Made by a program: the position numbers and the translations under genes
Assembly: GCF_023036475.1 (NCBI RefSeq)
Contig: NZ_JAJQKI010000024.1
Location: 1-34,267 of the forward strand
Direction: 5' to 3'
Length of the DNA stretch: 34,267 nt
From: Bacillus pinisoli
Lineage (GTDB): Bacteria > Bacillota > Bacilli > Bacillales > SA4
Notes under the pieces: generated by a model
The model's database searches: none
The model's input: the letters and a program-made list of their open reading frames with translations, nothing else
Told to the model about the DNA's origin: nothing
Shown: in pieces, positions 7,058 to 14,766 of the stretch
How positions within the stretch are numbered: position 1 is the stretch's first letter
How the letters are laid out: each line of letters starts with the position of its first letter

Positions 7058-7453
7058 CTAAATGGTGTCGACAAATTTCACTTCAATTAAGTTATTATTA
7101 ATTCCCCTAAACTCTTTTTTATCTAAAGGTTTAAAACCTGCTCGATCAAGTAAATCTTTGGCAGCCACAATCTTGTCCCGAGCTGAACTCTCCGGATTCA
7201 CCATAAGTTCATATAGAACTTTTCTAGCTTCTACAGCGTCTTGTAGGAATGTCATTCTTAATTGTTGGTCTATTTCATCTTGAAGTTTCTTAATTTCATC
7301 AGATACTGTAGTTTTCTGTAGCAATTGATAACCTATTTCTGAAGCTCGACGTTTACTGTAACCAGCACGAATAGCTGCCTGAGTTGCACAAGAATCCTTA
7401 ATATACTCTCTTACAAACCGATTTTGTTTATCTGTAAGTTTAGTCAGTTTCAT
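7058..7453 (-). CDS. terS: Phage terminase small subunit
   Basis: DNA-recognition subunit of a phage packaging motor. The N-terminal LTDKQNRFVREYI followed by CATQAAIRAGYSKRRASEIGYQLL is the HTH signature of the Terminase_2/TerS family. The rest is helical (oligomerisation) with a short C-terminal tail. At about 131 aa it is short for the family but complete. The frame extends upstream to 7501 in another gene. I place the start at one of the tandem ATGs 7456/7453, preceded by GGGGAG. No large subunit, portal or capsid gene is present in the element. A lone terS is a hallmark of phage satellites such as SaPI/PICI islands, where it redirects helper packaging. That role is inferred here. Confidence 0.85.
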   Translation of the reverse strand: MKLTKLTDKQNRFVREYIKDSCATQAAIRAGYSKRRASEIGYQLLQKTTVSDEIKKLQDEIDQQLRMTFLQDAVEARKVLYELMVNPESSARDKIVAAKDLLDRAGFKPLDKKEFRGINNNLIEVKFVDTI

Positions 7454-7652
7454 CATCTCCCCATATATCCAAAGGCTCCTCCCATATTTTTCGTAAACCA
7501 TTTAAAGCAAAACAAAAATCATAATATGCATCATCAATTTCCTTCTTGGATAATAAACCCTCAAACTTGCTCATTACGTATTTAAAATCATATTTTGTTC
7601 CATCTTCTATATATTTTTTCTTTAGTAACTCATAGAGTTCGTCTTGTAGCAC
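7440..7652 (-). CDS. Hypothetical phage-type protein
   Basis: A 70-aa, acidic, mostly helical protein beginning LQDELYELLKKKY. The start is GTG 7652 with AGGAGAG 7 nt upstream. Its 3' end overlaps the terS start by 14-17 bp, which suggests translational coupling in the replication-to-packaging operon. I do not recognise a family. Confidence 0.6.
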   Translation of the reverse strand: MLQDELYELLKKKYIEDGTKYDFKYVMSKFEGLLSKKEIDDAYYDFCFALNGLRKIWEEPLDIWGDDETD

Positions 7653-7717
7653 ATTACCACTCTCCTTAGTTTAAAGAATATTCCGAATTAAACAGTCGTA
7701 ATAATTCCATCTATATG

Positions 7718-9018
7718 TTATTTATCAAGTTCTTCATATTTTTGAATCCAGCCTTTAAACAAGTACCGAAATTTATTTATTCCAACATCTCTTCCCTTAG
7801 CAATAATACTTTGTACTACTTTCCCTTGAGAGTGTATTTCTTCTGGGTCATACCACAAGAACTCTACAACATCAGCATCTTGTTCTATTTCACCCGAATC
7901 TCTTAGATGATCTAGTCTTGGCTCCTGAGATTTAGCACCTTCCCTACTCATTTGAGCTAACATAATAAAAGGTACATTTAACTCAAGAGCTATCTTTTTG
8001 GAAGTTCGAGTAACTTCCCCAACTGCTTGTGACCTGGTTTGCCCTGGTAGTTGGGGTATATCCATAATGGTTAAATAGTCTACGACTATCGCTGCTAAGT
8101 CACCGTATTGTCTTTTTATTTGCCTAGCTACGGATCGGATATAATTAATACTTATATTACTAGCGTCCTATATATATATTGGTAGTTGTTCAAGCTTTTT
8201 GTAAGCTGCTTCTATTTTCCCTAATTCTGCAACTGAAAGTTCCTTGCGTCTAATTCTGTTAGCAGGAATGGCAGATATAGGAGAAATCATTCTATTAAGT
8301 AATTGGTTACGTGTCATCTCTTGTGAGAAAATAATTACGTTCCCTACATTTCGTTCTGCTATTCCAATAGCCATTTGAAGTGCCTTAGCTGTTTTACCTA
8401 CACTTGGCCTTCCTGCAAGAATATACAGCCACCCACGTCCAATTCCACCCATCCATTTATCAAAGTTGTTAAATCCTGTATAGATAAAATCATCCTTTTG
8501 TAGTAGGTAGCCAAGATAGTCACTTCGTGTTTCCTTTACATGCTTCAGGTTTCCTTCTGTTTTTGGTCTTACCTTTAGAACTAAACGCTCTATTTCATTA
8601 AGGTATTTTTCATCTTCTTCAAATTCATTGCAATCTGAAATCACCTTAATTTTTTCACTAACTTCCAATCCTCTTCTTCGTAAAGCTCTTGACTTTACAA
8701 TGTCACAATAAAACCCTGTATTTGCTGTGGTAGGTACCGAACCAGCTAACTTACTAAGATAATCTACACCACCAATTTCTTCTATTATCTTTTTTTGACT
8801 AAGCTGCTCTGTTACAGTAACTAGATCAATTGGTTTATTGTTCCTGTAAAGACCGACAATAGCAGCCCAGCCCATATATGACGATTTGCAGGATTAAAAA
8901 AATCACGATCTTCAATTTTGGGTACAATGTCGTCAACAACTTCTGGATCAATAAGTACAGCACCTATTACAGATGCTTCTGCTTCTACAGAAAATAATTG
9001 ATTAATAGGTAAATTCAT
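7718..9018 (-). pseudogene. DnaB-type replicative helicase, broken by a frameshift and a nonsense codon
   Basis: Corrected for its lesions, this is a ~431-aa DnaB-family hexameric helicase. The N-terminal domain has EAEASVIGAVLIDPE and continues through NKPIDLVTVTEQL. The ATPase domain has Walker A GRPSVGKT, the FSQEM segment, the Walker-B-like IVVDYLTI segment and the C-terminal SGEIEQDADVVEFL motif. Two lesions are visible. A 5-bp tandem duplication (CAGCC twice at 8863-8872, plus strand) shifts the frame between HIWA and AIVGLYR. An in-frame TAG at 8170-8168 replaces what is usually an acidic residue after LPIYI. Reading frames on both sides of the TAG are the same. The start is ATG 9018, overlapping the upstream initiator gene by 17 bp. 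It probably encodes no working helicase. Confidence 0.9.
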
Positions 9019-9706
9019 CTGGATTCTTCCCTTCTTCAACCCATTTGTTAAACGCAATCTCTCTATCCCTTGCTTCTATATGCCTTGTGAAACTCTCATT
9101 CTCAGACTTTGTATATTTTTTAGTCGACTTCTTTTTTTCATTTACTCTATCAACAACCCAGAGCAAAATTGCATGATAATCAGATTCATAATCTTTACCA
9201 CTTGATTCTTTATAGTTGTTTAATATTTGTATCATTTCTACTGTATCCTTATCCCCATGCTCAGAAGACAGTTTCTCGTACTCAGAATCGGTTAAAAAAA
9301 CATTACTAGCATATTTATTTTTCTTTGTAGTAGTCTCTGGTATTGGTATGGACTTATTGTCATGATTAGCCTGACAAGTTGTCAGCAAAGATGATACCTT
9401 TTCATAATCAATTGAATACCAATTTGTTTTATCAATCTTCATTCGGTTAAAGTTATCTACGATAATTAGCCCTTTATCCTTCAAAGACTTCATTATTCTT
9501 ATTAAGGTTCTTTCAGACCAGAAAGGAAATTGTTTCTTCCATTGTGGGTAGCTATTATAAACCCACTTTTTGTTTTCATATATATTTGTACTTTTTTCTA
9601 ACCAATAATGTATTTGCTGTAAAACAATAGCCTCATTTAGCCCGATTAATTTTGCTAAAGAGGGTAAGACGATTAATGGGGACTCATCACACAAAAGCTT
9701 TCCCAT
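9002..9706 (-). CDS. DnaD-like phage replication initiator/helicase loader
   Basis: A 234-aa protein. The N-terminal winged-helix region (LPSLAKLIGLNEAIVLQQIHYWLEKS ... WSERTLIRIMKSLKDKGLI) is typical of phage replication initiators and DnaD-type proteins. The C-terminal part (~140-234) is charged and helical, and I see no catalytic motif. Such proteins open the origin and load a DnaB-type helicase. The helicase gene directly follows and overlaps it, which supports this role. A GAGGTG site precedes the ATG. The gene appears intact although its partner helicase is broken. Confidence 0.75.
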   Translation of the reverse strand: MGKLLCDESPLIVLPSLAKLIGLNEAIVLQQIHYWLEKSTNIYENKKWVYNSYPQWKKQFPFWSERTLIRIMKSLKDKGLIIVDNFNRMKIDKTNWYSIDYEKVSSLLTTCQANHDNKSIPIPETTTKKNKYASNVFLTDSEYEKLSSEHGDKDTVEMIQILNNYKESSGKDYESDYHAILLWVVDRVNEKKKSTKKYTKSENESFTRHIEARDREIAFNKWVEEGKNPDEFTY

Positions 9707-9718
9707 ATCTCAAACACC

Positions 9719-9904
9719 TCAATTGCTTGTATCAATAATCTTTTTCCCACCACCTCTTATCCATTCAAGTAATTTCTCTTTTTCCACTCTAACTTGCCTA
9801 CCAATATAGACAACGGGAATACTTCCAGATCTAGCGAGAGCATATGCTCGATCAAGTGTAACGTTTAAAATTTCTGCAACTTCACTAATTTTTAACAACT
9901 TCAT
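9719..9904 (-). CDS. AlpA/excisionase-like DNA-binding protein
   Basis: A 61-aa HTH_17 protein: KISEVAEILNVTLDRAYALARSG recognition helix, then IPVVYIGRQVRVEKEKLLEWI wing. GGAGGTG precedes the ATG. It is the first gene of the run into the initiator, helicase and terS genes, 12 bp from the initiator gene, so it may regulate the replication module rather than excise. Same fold class as the protein at 6833-7027. Confidence 0.75.
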   Translation of the reverse strand: MKLLKISEVAEILNVTLDRAYALARSGSIPVVYIGRQVRVEKEKLLEWIRGGGKKIIDTSN

Positions 9905-9964
9905 TTATAAACACCTCCCTACATCTGATTACATATCAAGAATAAAACGCACAAATAAATACAA

Positions 9965-9997
9965 GAAGACCCTTAGATTTTTCATCTAAGGGTCTTC
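9965..9997 (-). terminator. Terminator between the 10012 gene and the replication module
   Basis: The perfect 14-bp stem GAAGACCCTTAGAT/ATCTAAGGGTCTTC, followed on the minus strand by TTGTATTTATTTG. It separates the regulator-like gene from the downstream replication genes. Confidence 0.75.
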
Positions 9998-10011
9998 ACA
10001 CCAAGCACTTT

Positions 10012-10626
10012 TTATGGTAATATTTTTTGTTTTCGTTTATTCTCTTTATTTAATCCTATTGTTTTATAAATACTATTTATGACTTTCCCTATAGTTGCTG
10101 CTTTTTGAATGAAGTACTCGTCAGCAATTTCATCATAGGTCCATCCAAATACATGATAATGAACAAACCAAGTATAATGGTCAATATTTCTTTTTTCCTC
10201 AGTTAAAATATAGCCTTCTTCCATAATTGCTTTATTTGTCATTTCAATATTTTCAGCTGCTAATCTTCTTGCTAAACTATGATATTCTTTCTCTGTTTGA
10301 AATAGAAAATTATAGACAGGTAACTCACGGTGTAATTCCTTCTGTATTTTTTTTATTATTTTATACATTTTTCCAATATCACTATTAAATAAGAAAAGAT
10401 TGTTCCTGGTATCCTTATTCTCATACCAAACCATGAAAGTACAAAATAAATATTCCACGACCCATTCTTCACCTATACACCAAGTGCTAGCCCACACTCT
10501 TATTTCATCTTTAAAATCAAGCAAGGTAATTACTTCATTATAAGTATTAAAATTCAGGCTAATTATCTCATTATTATTTTCAACATTAACAAGTGAGTCA
10601 CATACACCTTTAAATTCTTTGTACAA
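10012..10626 (-). CDS. Phage-type protein with C-terminal HTH, possibly 5'-truncated
   Basis: A 204-aa protein whose C-terminus (VFGWTYDEIADEYF ... IGKVINSIYKTIGL) reads as a helix-turn-helix of the sigma-region-4-like kind seen in ArpU- and RinA-type phage late regulators. That link is weak. The N-terminal 150 residues are not recognised. The only start in frame is TTG 10626, without a convincing ribosome binding site. The same frame stays open for another 46 codons upstream to 10764 and reads as plausible protein (GKYTGLGGQKT), but holds no ATG, GTG or TTG. An ATG at 10753 with AGGG upstream is in another frame and soon stops. The gene may have lost its true start by a frameshift. Confidence 0.55.
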   Translation of the reverse strand: MYKEFKGVCDSLVNVENNNEIISLNFNTYNEVITLLDFKDEIRVWASTWCIGEEWVVEYLFCTFMVWYENKDTRNNLFLFNSDIGKMYKIIKKIQKELHRELPVYNFLFQTEKEYHSLARRLAAENIEMTNKAIMEEGYILTEEKRNIDHYTWFVHYHVFGWTYDEIADEYFIQKAATIGKVINSIYKTIGLNKENKRKQKILP

Positions 10627-10764
10627 CTTATTAATCTCATGGCCAACTTCAGGATTTATTTCAGTTAGGCAAAGTAAGAAAAGTGCTTGTTGCTTCGATA
10701 CATTTATACTTTTAGTAGTTTTTTGTCCACCAAGACCAGTGTATTTTCCATAACAATAGCCCTC

Positions 10765-11001
10765 TTAATTCATTTTAGTAATTAATATATCGCTTCTTAG
10801 GTATTCAATTCAATAAGAGATTGATAGTTTGTAAATTAGTGATTGCGTATGGCAAACGCATCTTTATAGTGAGTTAAGTATTAATAATACTAACATTCAA
10901 AATTCATAATAGTTCGTTCGCATTTAGAAACCACTTATTTTTTTGGTATTTATATCCAATTTGTTCCATGGTAAAATTCTTTATATATATTAGAAAGGGA
11001 G
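10765..11001. other. Divergent intergenic region
   Basis: Holds no gene that I can support. It includes a short inverted repeat, TGCGT...ACGCA, at about 10844-10860 between divergently oriented genes, a candidate operator. No clear paired -35/-10 element stands out. Confidence 0.35.
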
Positions 11002-11010
11002 ATGAAAAAA

Positions 11011-11436
11011 ATGGAAATTGAAGGACTAAAGCCGTTAGAGGAATGGATCTGTGATGTCTGTGGTGACATAATCAAATCTACTAATGATTGGCTAGAATGG
11101 GAGACTAATAACATTACGGATAAAGATGAAAATTTTCGTCTTGTTCACCATACTTGCAAGAGGACTAATGATACTAATACATTGTTAAAAGACCTTTATA
11201 TCCATAGAGTATTAGGAAATAATGGGCTAGCAAAGTTATTAAACACCCTCGAAACACTTAATCCTAACAATGTGAGTGATTTCACCGAGATTATAAGAAG
11301 ATTACACTTACCTTACTACGAAGAAGCAAGGCAATTCCTAGAGGAAGCAAGAATAAACGGAGAATATTTTAGTACTGAACTTACCGAAGAAGATTGTAAG
11401 TACATTATTGATGAATACTCTAAGGCATTCCTTTGA
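11011..11436 (+). CDS. Hypothetical protein with a zinc-ribbon-like N-terminus
   Basis: About 141 aa. Two cysteines in WICDVCGDI and a later HHTC give a Cys2-His/Cys pattern that could bind zinc. The C-terminal two thirds are helical and acidic (YYEEARQFLEEAR). I prefer ATG 11011, since GGGAG lies 8 nt upstream; the ATG at 11002 overlaps that site. The only plus-strand gene in the left half of the element, ended by a strong bidirectional terminator. I do not recognise the family. Confidence 0.6.
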   Translation: MEIEGLKPLEEWICDVCGDIIKSTNDWLEWETNNITDKDENFRLVHHTCKRTNDTNTLLKDLYIHRVLGNNGLAKLLNTLETLNPNNVSDFTEIIRRLHLPYYEEARQFLEEARINGEYFSTELTEEDCKYIIDEYSKAFL

Positions 11437-11443
11437 TAGAATG

Positions 11444-11480
11444 AAAAAGGCATTTCCAAGGTGGAATTGCCTTTTTGTTT
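11444..11480. terminator. Bidirectional terminator
   Basis: AAAAAGGCATTTCC (11444-11457) pairs with GGAATTGCCTTTTT (11463-11476). It ends the plus-strand gene. Confidence 0.8.
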
Positions 11481-11588
11481 AACACTTCCCTGTCAAGGAA
11501 AGAGTGTGCTTCGGAATATGACAGTTTAAGTTTAAATTAGTTGCTACAATGGGCTTTAATTTACTCATTTGTACGATTTAATCAGATG

Positions 11589-11700
11589 GAATTGGGGGCA
11601 GTATGTTTGATTTCACCCCCAATTCACCCCCAACCTAACCCAATAATTCTCTATAACAATTGCTTGTTAAATAAAGGTTAAATAAAGGTTTGTTAAGGTT
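11589..11700. repeat. Inverted repeat plus short direct repeats of unknown role
   Basis: A perfect 10-bp inverted repeat GAATTGGGGG/CCCCCAATTC (11589-11598, 11616-11625) is followed by a second CACCCCCAA copy, so TTCACCCCCAA occurs twice in tandem. After ~45 bp come two TTAAATAAAGG copies. This lies in the 346-bp gap between the element's regulatory genes and hsdS. It could be iterons or an origin, integrase arm sites of a lost element, or a regulatory site. Confidence 0.5.
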
Positions 11701-11782
11701 TTTCAAAGTTTGAGATATAGGTTAACATACTCTCCCATTATGTTTCGTGGAATAAATCGTGATCATGAACATATCCACCATT

Positions 11783-13213
11783 TTACTTGTTTTGTAGAAC
11801 TTCTTTTAGTAATTCGATAGCACTTTCTTCTTTAGGATCGTTTGTGCTGAGTTCGCCACGGAAGGCCTTGGATAAGATGCTATTTTTCATTTGATTTAAT
11901 TCCTTTTCTAGATTTATCAACAAAATAGAATTATCCTCTTTCTCAAGTAATTGTTCAATTTTATTTATAATCTCTTTTTGTTCATCAAAAGGTGCTAGAG
12001 GAATTTTTATATTTTTTACATCCTCTAAACTTAATACTGGTCGTCCGATTCCATAAGCTCGTTCTTTTAGTTCCCCACCTCCACCAACAGGTGAAATTAA
12101 ACTATAGTGGAGATATTTACTTAAACGTGGATCCACGAGTTTAGTAAGAGCAACCGATTGGCTTACATAAGCCTCCGATATTTCAAAATCTACACGAGCA
12201 CATTTTCCAACATTGGCACCAGTAATAGTTGTAAGTAGGTCGTTTTTTTCAATAAGGCTTCTCTTACCTTCAACTTTTTCAGGTAATTCCATATATGCAA
12301 CATTATCTAAAACCAACTTATTAGTATTTATATCTTGCGTTCTAATAAAATACGCTCCAGCATCAGAATAATATTTCGACCAATCTCGTGAGCCACTTGT
12401 AACATAGTAAGCGAGTTCACCCAACTTAATCCAAATCCACCCATTCGGTAACGTAAATGGCATTTCACTTTTTTCAATATTTTTTATATTATTAGTATTT
12501 ATTTTTATATGTGAACTCCGTTTTTTTTCTATGATATTTTCTAATAATACATTTGCATTTTCTATACTTGTATTATCTTCTCTCCACTTAGCAGTCAAAT
12601 TACCTCGAAATGCCTTTTCTAAGATGGCCTCTCTACGAAGTTCAAACGTTCCCCTTGCTTCATCAATCAATTGCTTTGCCTCGTCTATTTTATTTAAAAG
12701 GCGCTCAACTTTGTCAGCAATTCGTTTTTGTTCGTTTAAAGGTGGAAGGGTAAGAGGACTTTCTCTAAGAAACTTAAAGTGCCTACTATAACCCTTGTCA
12801 GGTAAGTTTATTACGCACAAAAGGTAATACAAAAACTTAGGGTAGAAAAATTCCTTCGGCTTTAGTATCTTAGTACCATCTGCTCCCTGAACAAAATCAA
12901 AATCAACCCATTTAATATTTCTTGTATGATCTCCGAATATTACTACCGGCAAATCTTCTGTAATTACTAAGTCTTTATTATCAGTATAACCAGATATTCT
13001 TTTTTGTCCTTGATCGACGACAGGGTATCTCCCTGCCTCTTTGTATTCCTTTTGTTTTAACTGTTTATTCCTGTTACTTAAACTAATTACACTTGCATCA
13101 AATTTAACCCAACACCAATTGGCCGGTAAGTTATAGGGGTGTTCTTCCTTAGGTATCATAACCTCTTCCAACAATTCCGTCACTGTCTTTTGCTTCTTTG
13201 TCTTATTACTCAT
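11783..13213 (-). CDS. hsdS: Type I restriction-modification specificity subunit HsdS
   Basis: Recognises the bipartite DNA target and holds the MTase complex together. 476 aa with two target-recognition domains, each followed by a conserved helical spacer. The first is PPLNEQKRIADKVERLLNKI, ending in AILEKAFRGNLTAKW; the second is PFDEQKEIINKIEQLLEK, ending in SILSKAFRGELS. Each recognition domain starts with a PxxWxWV/I-type motif (LPANWCWVKF, LPNGWIWIKL). Both domains are complete. The frame opens further upstream, but ATG 13213 with GGTG upstream overlaps the hsdM end by 8 bp and gives the normal N-terminus. Third gene of hsdR-hsdM-hsdS. The target sequence cannot be predicted from sequence alone. 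Confidence 0.95.
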   Translation of the reverse strand: MSNKTKKQKTVTELLEEVMIPKEEHPYNLPANWCWVKFDASVISLSNRNKQLKQKEYKEAGRYPVVDQGQKRISGYTDNKDLVITEDLPVVIFGDHTRNIKWVDFDFVQGADGTKILKPKEFFYPKFLYYLLCVINLPDKGYSRHFKFLRESPLTLPPLNEQKRIADKVERLLNKIDEAKQLIDEARGTFELRREAILEKAFRGNLTAKWREDNTSIENANVLLENIIEKKRSSHIKINTNNIKNIEKSEMPFTLPNGWIWIKLGELAYYVTSGSRDWSKYYSDAGAYFIRTQDINTNKLVLDNVAYMELPEKVEGKRSLIEKNDLLTTITGANVGKCARVDFEISEAYVSQSVALTKLVDPRLSKYLHYSLISPVGGGGELKERAYGIGRPVLSLEDVKNIKIPLAPFDEQKEIINKIEQLLEKEDNSILLINLEKELNQMKNSILSKAFRGELSTNDPKEESAIELLKEVLQNK

Positions 13214-14669
13214 TACTGGACACCTCAAGTTCAACCTCAGGTTCAATAGCACCCTTCTTCTCTTCAACTTGACGTAGCTCCTTAACAACTTCATTCAATA
13301 ATTCAACAGCTTGTTCTAGTTTTGCAATTGCTTCTTCTGCTGAATCAATAGGGTCAGGTAGGTTTTCGTAAGTAGATAAAGATTCATCTGCAATTAGACC
13401 AATATCCAAGTTGTTATCCTTTCTCTGGATTTCTTCACGAGTAAAGACGTTAAGGCGTTCATCTTTTACACTTGTTCTATCATCGGCTTCATATGCTGTT
13501 ACAAACGCTTCAAAATGTTTTTCAGTTAACGGCGTTCTCTTTCCAAAACTAGGCATATTAGTTCTTAAATCATATACCCAAACTTCTTTTGTGTTATTTT
13601 TATCTGTTTTACCACGTGTAAAGAAAAGAACATTTGTCTTAACACCTTGTGCATAGAAAATACCTGTTGGTAGACGAAGAATTGTATGTAAGTTACATTT
13701 ATCCATTAGATCTTCTCGAATTTTTGCTCCTATACCACTTTCAAAGAGGACATTATCTGGTAACACAACAGCAGCTCGAGCTTCCCCATTAGGCTTCAAT
13801 GCACGGTAAATATGCTGTAAGAAATTCAATTGTTTGTTCGTTGATGCAAATGTTAAATCGTCACGTGTTGGTCGCTCTCCACCTTGCTTTGTCCCAAACG
13901 GTGGATTTGTCAAAATAACATCGTAGTTTTTTAAATTACTACCAAGTTCTGAAAGTGTGTCACCAAGAAGGATTTCGCCATGAATATCATGTAGTAGAGC
14001 ATTCATCATTGCAAGACGGTGAGTATCTTTTACTAACTCAACACCAGAAAATGCTTTATACTTTTGGAACTCTGCTTCTTTTTCCCCTAAGTCAAAATAA
14101 TCATCGGTATTCTCACGAACATATCTGTCTGCTGCTATCATAAAACCAAATGTTCCAGCTGCAGGGTCATTACAACGCTCTCCGGGTTGTGGATCAACCA
14201 ACTTTACCATTACATCTATTAAAGGGCGTGGTGTGAAATATTGACCAGCACCTGATTTTGTTTCACTCGCATTCTTCTCTAGTAACCCCTCATAAAGATC
14301 ACCAAGTCCTTCTTCTTTTGCACTATACCAATCTAGCTCATCTATTGAACGAACGATTTTCTCCAGGTTTTTAGGTTCATCAATATTTGTTTTTGCATTC
14401 GTATATATTTGCTTTAAAATATCATAACCTTCATTACCAAGGTCAATTAATAGCTTTTGATAATGAGTTTTTAGTTCTATCCCGTGAAGACTTACTAATG
14501 AATCCCAGCGATACTCTTCTGGAATAGACTCTTCGTTCTCTGTTTCCTTCATCATTTTTAAAAATAACAAGTAAGTTAATTCTGTTACATATTGGTGATA
14601 GGTAATCCCATCGTCTCGTAACACGTTACATAAATTCCATAATTTTTGAACAATCTGTTGGTTTCCCAT
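13206..14669 (-). CDS. hsdM: Type I restriction-modification methyltransferase subunit HsdM
   Basis: N6-adenine methyltransferase subunit, 487 aa. An N-terminal helical HsdM_N domain (IVQKLWNLCNVLRDDGITYHQYV) is followed by the catalytic domain with the SAM-binding motif DPAAGTFGFM and the catalytic NPPFG motif. All key motifs are intact. ATG 14669 follows GGAGA and starts MGNQQIVQKL; the ATG at 14708 is less likely. The 8-bp overlap with hsdS implies coupled translation. With HsdS it forms a functional M2S methylase whether or not HsdR works. Confidence 0.95.
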   Translation of the reverse strand: MGNQQIVQKLWNLCNVLRDDGITYHQYVTELTYLLFLKMMKETENEESIPEEYRWDSLVSLHGIELKTHYQKLLIDLGNEGYDILKQIYTNAKTNIDEPKNLEKIVRSIDELDWYSAKEEGLGDLYEGLLEKNASETKSGAGQYFTPRPLIDVMVKLVDPQPGERCNDPAAGTFGFMIAADRYVRENTDDYFDLGEKEAEFQKYKAFSGVELVKDTHRLAMMNALLHDIHGEILLGDTLSELGSNLKNYDVILTNPPFGTKQGGERPTRDDLTFASTNKQLNFLQHIYRALKPNGEARAAVVLPDNVLFESGIGAKIREDLMDKCNLHTILRLPTGIFYAQGVKTNVLFFTRGKTDKNNTKEVWVYDLRTNMPSFGKRTPLTEKHFEAFVTAYEADDRTSVKDERLNVFTREEIQRKDNNLDIGLIADESLSTYENLPDPIDSAEEAIAKLEQAVELLNEVVKELRQVEEKKGAIEPEVELEVSSNE

Positions 14670-14766
14670 TTTTACTTCTCCTTTATCTTTTCTCTCACTT
14701 TTTTTCAAACTAGCCTTTTTATTATAACAAAACCAAAAATAAAGACCTCAATAAAGAGGTCAACAA

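Noticed and set aside
7062..7283. 73-aa plus-strand frame
   Set aside because: Antisense to terS.
7715..7906. 63-aa plus-strand frame
   Set aside because: Antisense to the dnaB pseudogene; no ribosome binding site or domain.
13411..13656. 81-aa plus-strand frame, and similar frames at 12531-12791, 13955-14143 and 17336-17775
   Set aside because: Shadows of hsdS, hsdM and hsdR coding on the other strand.
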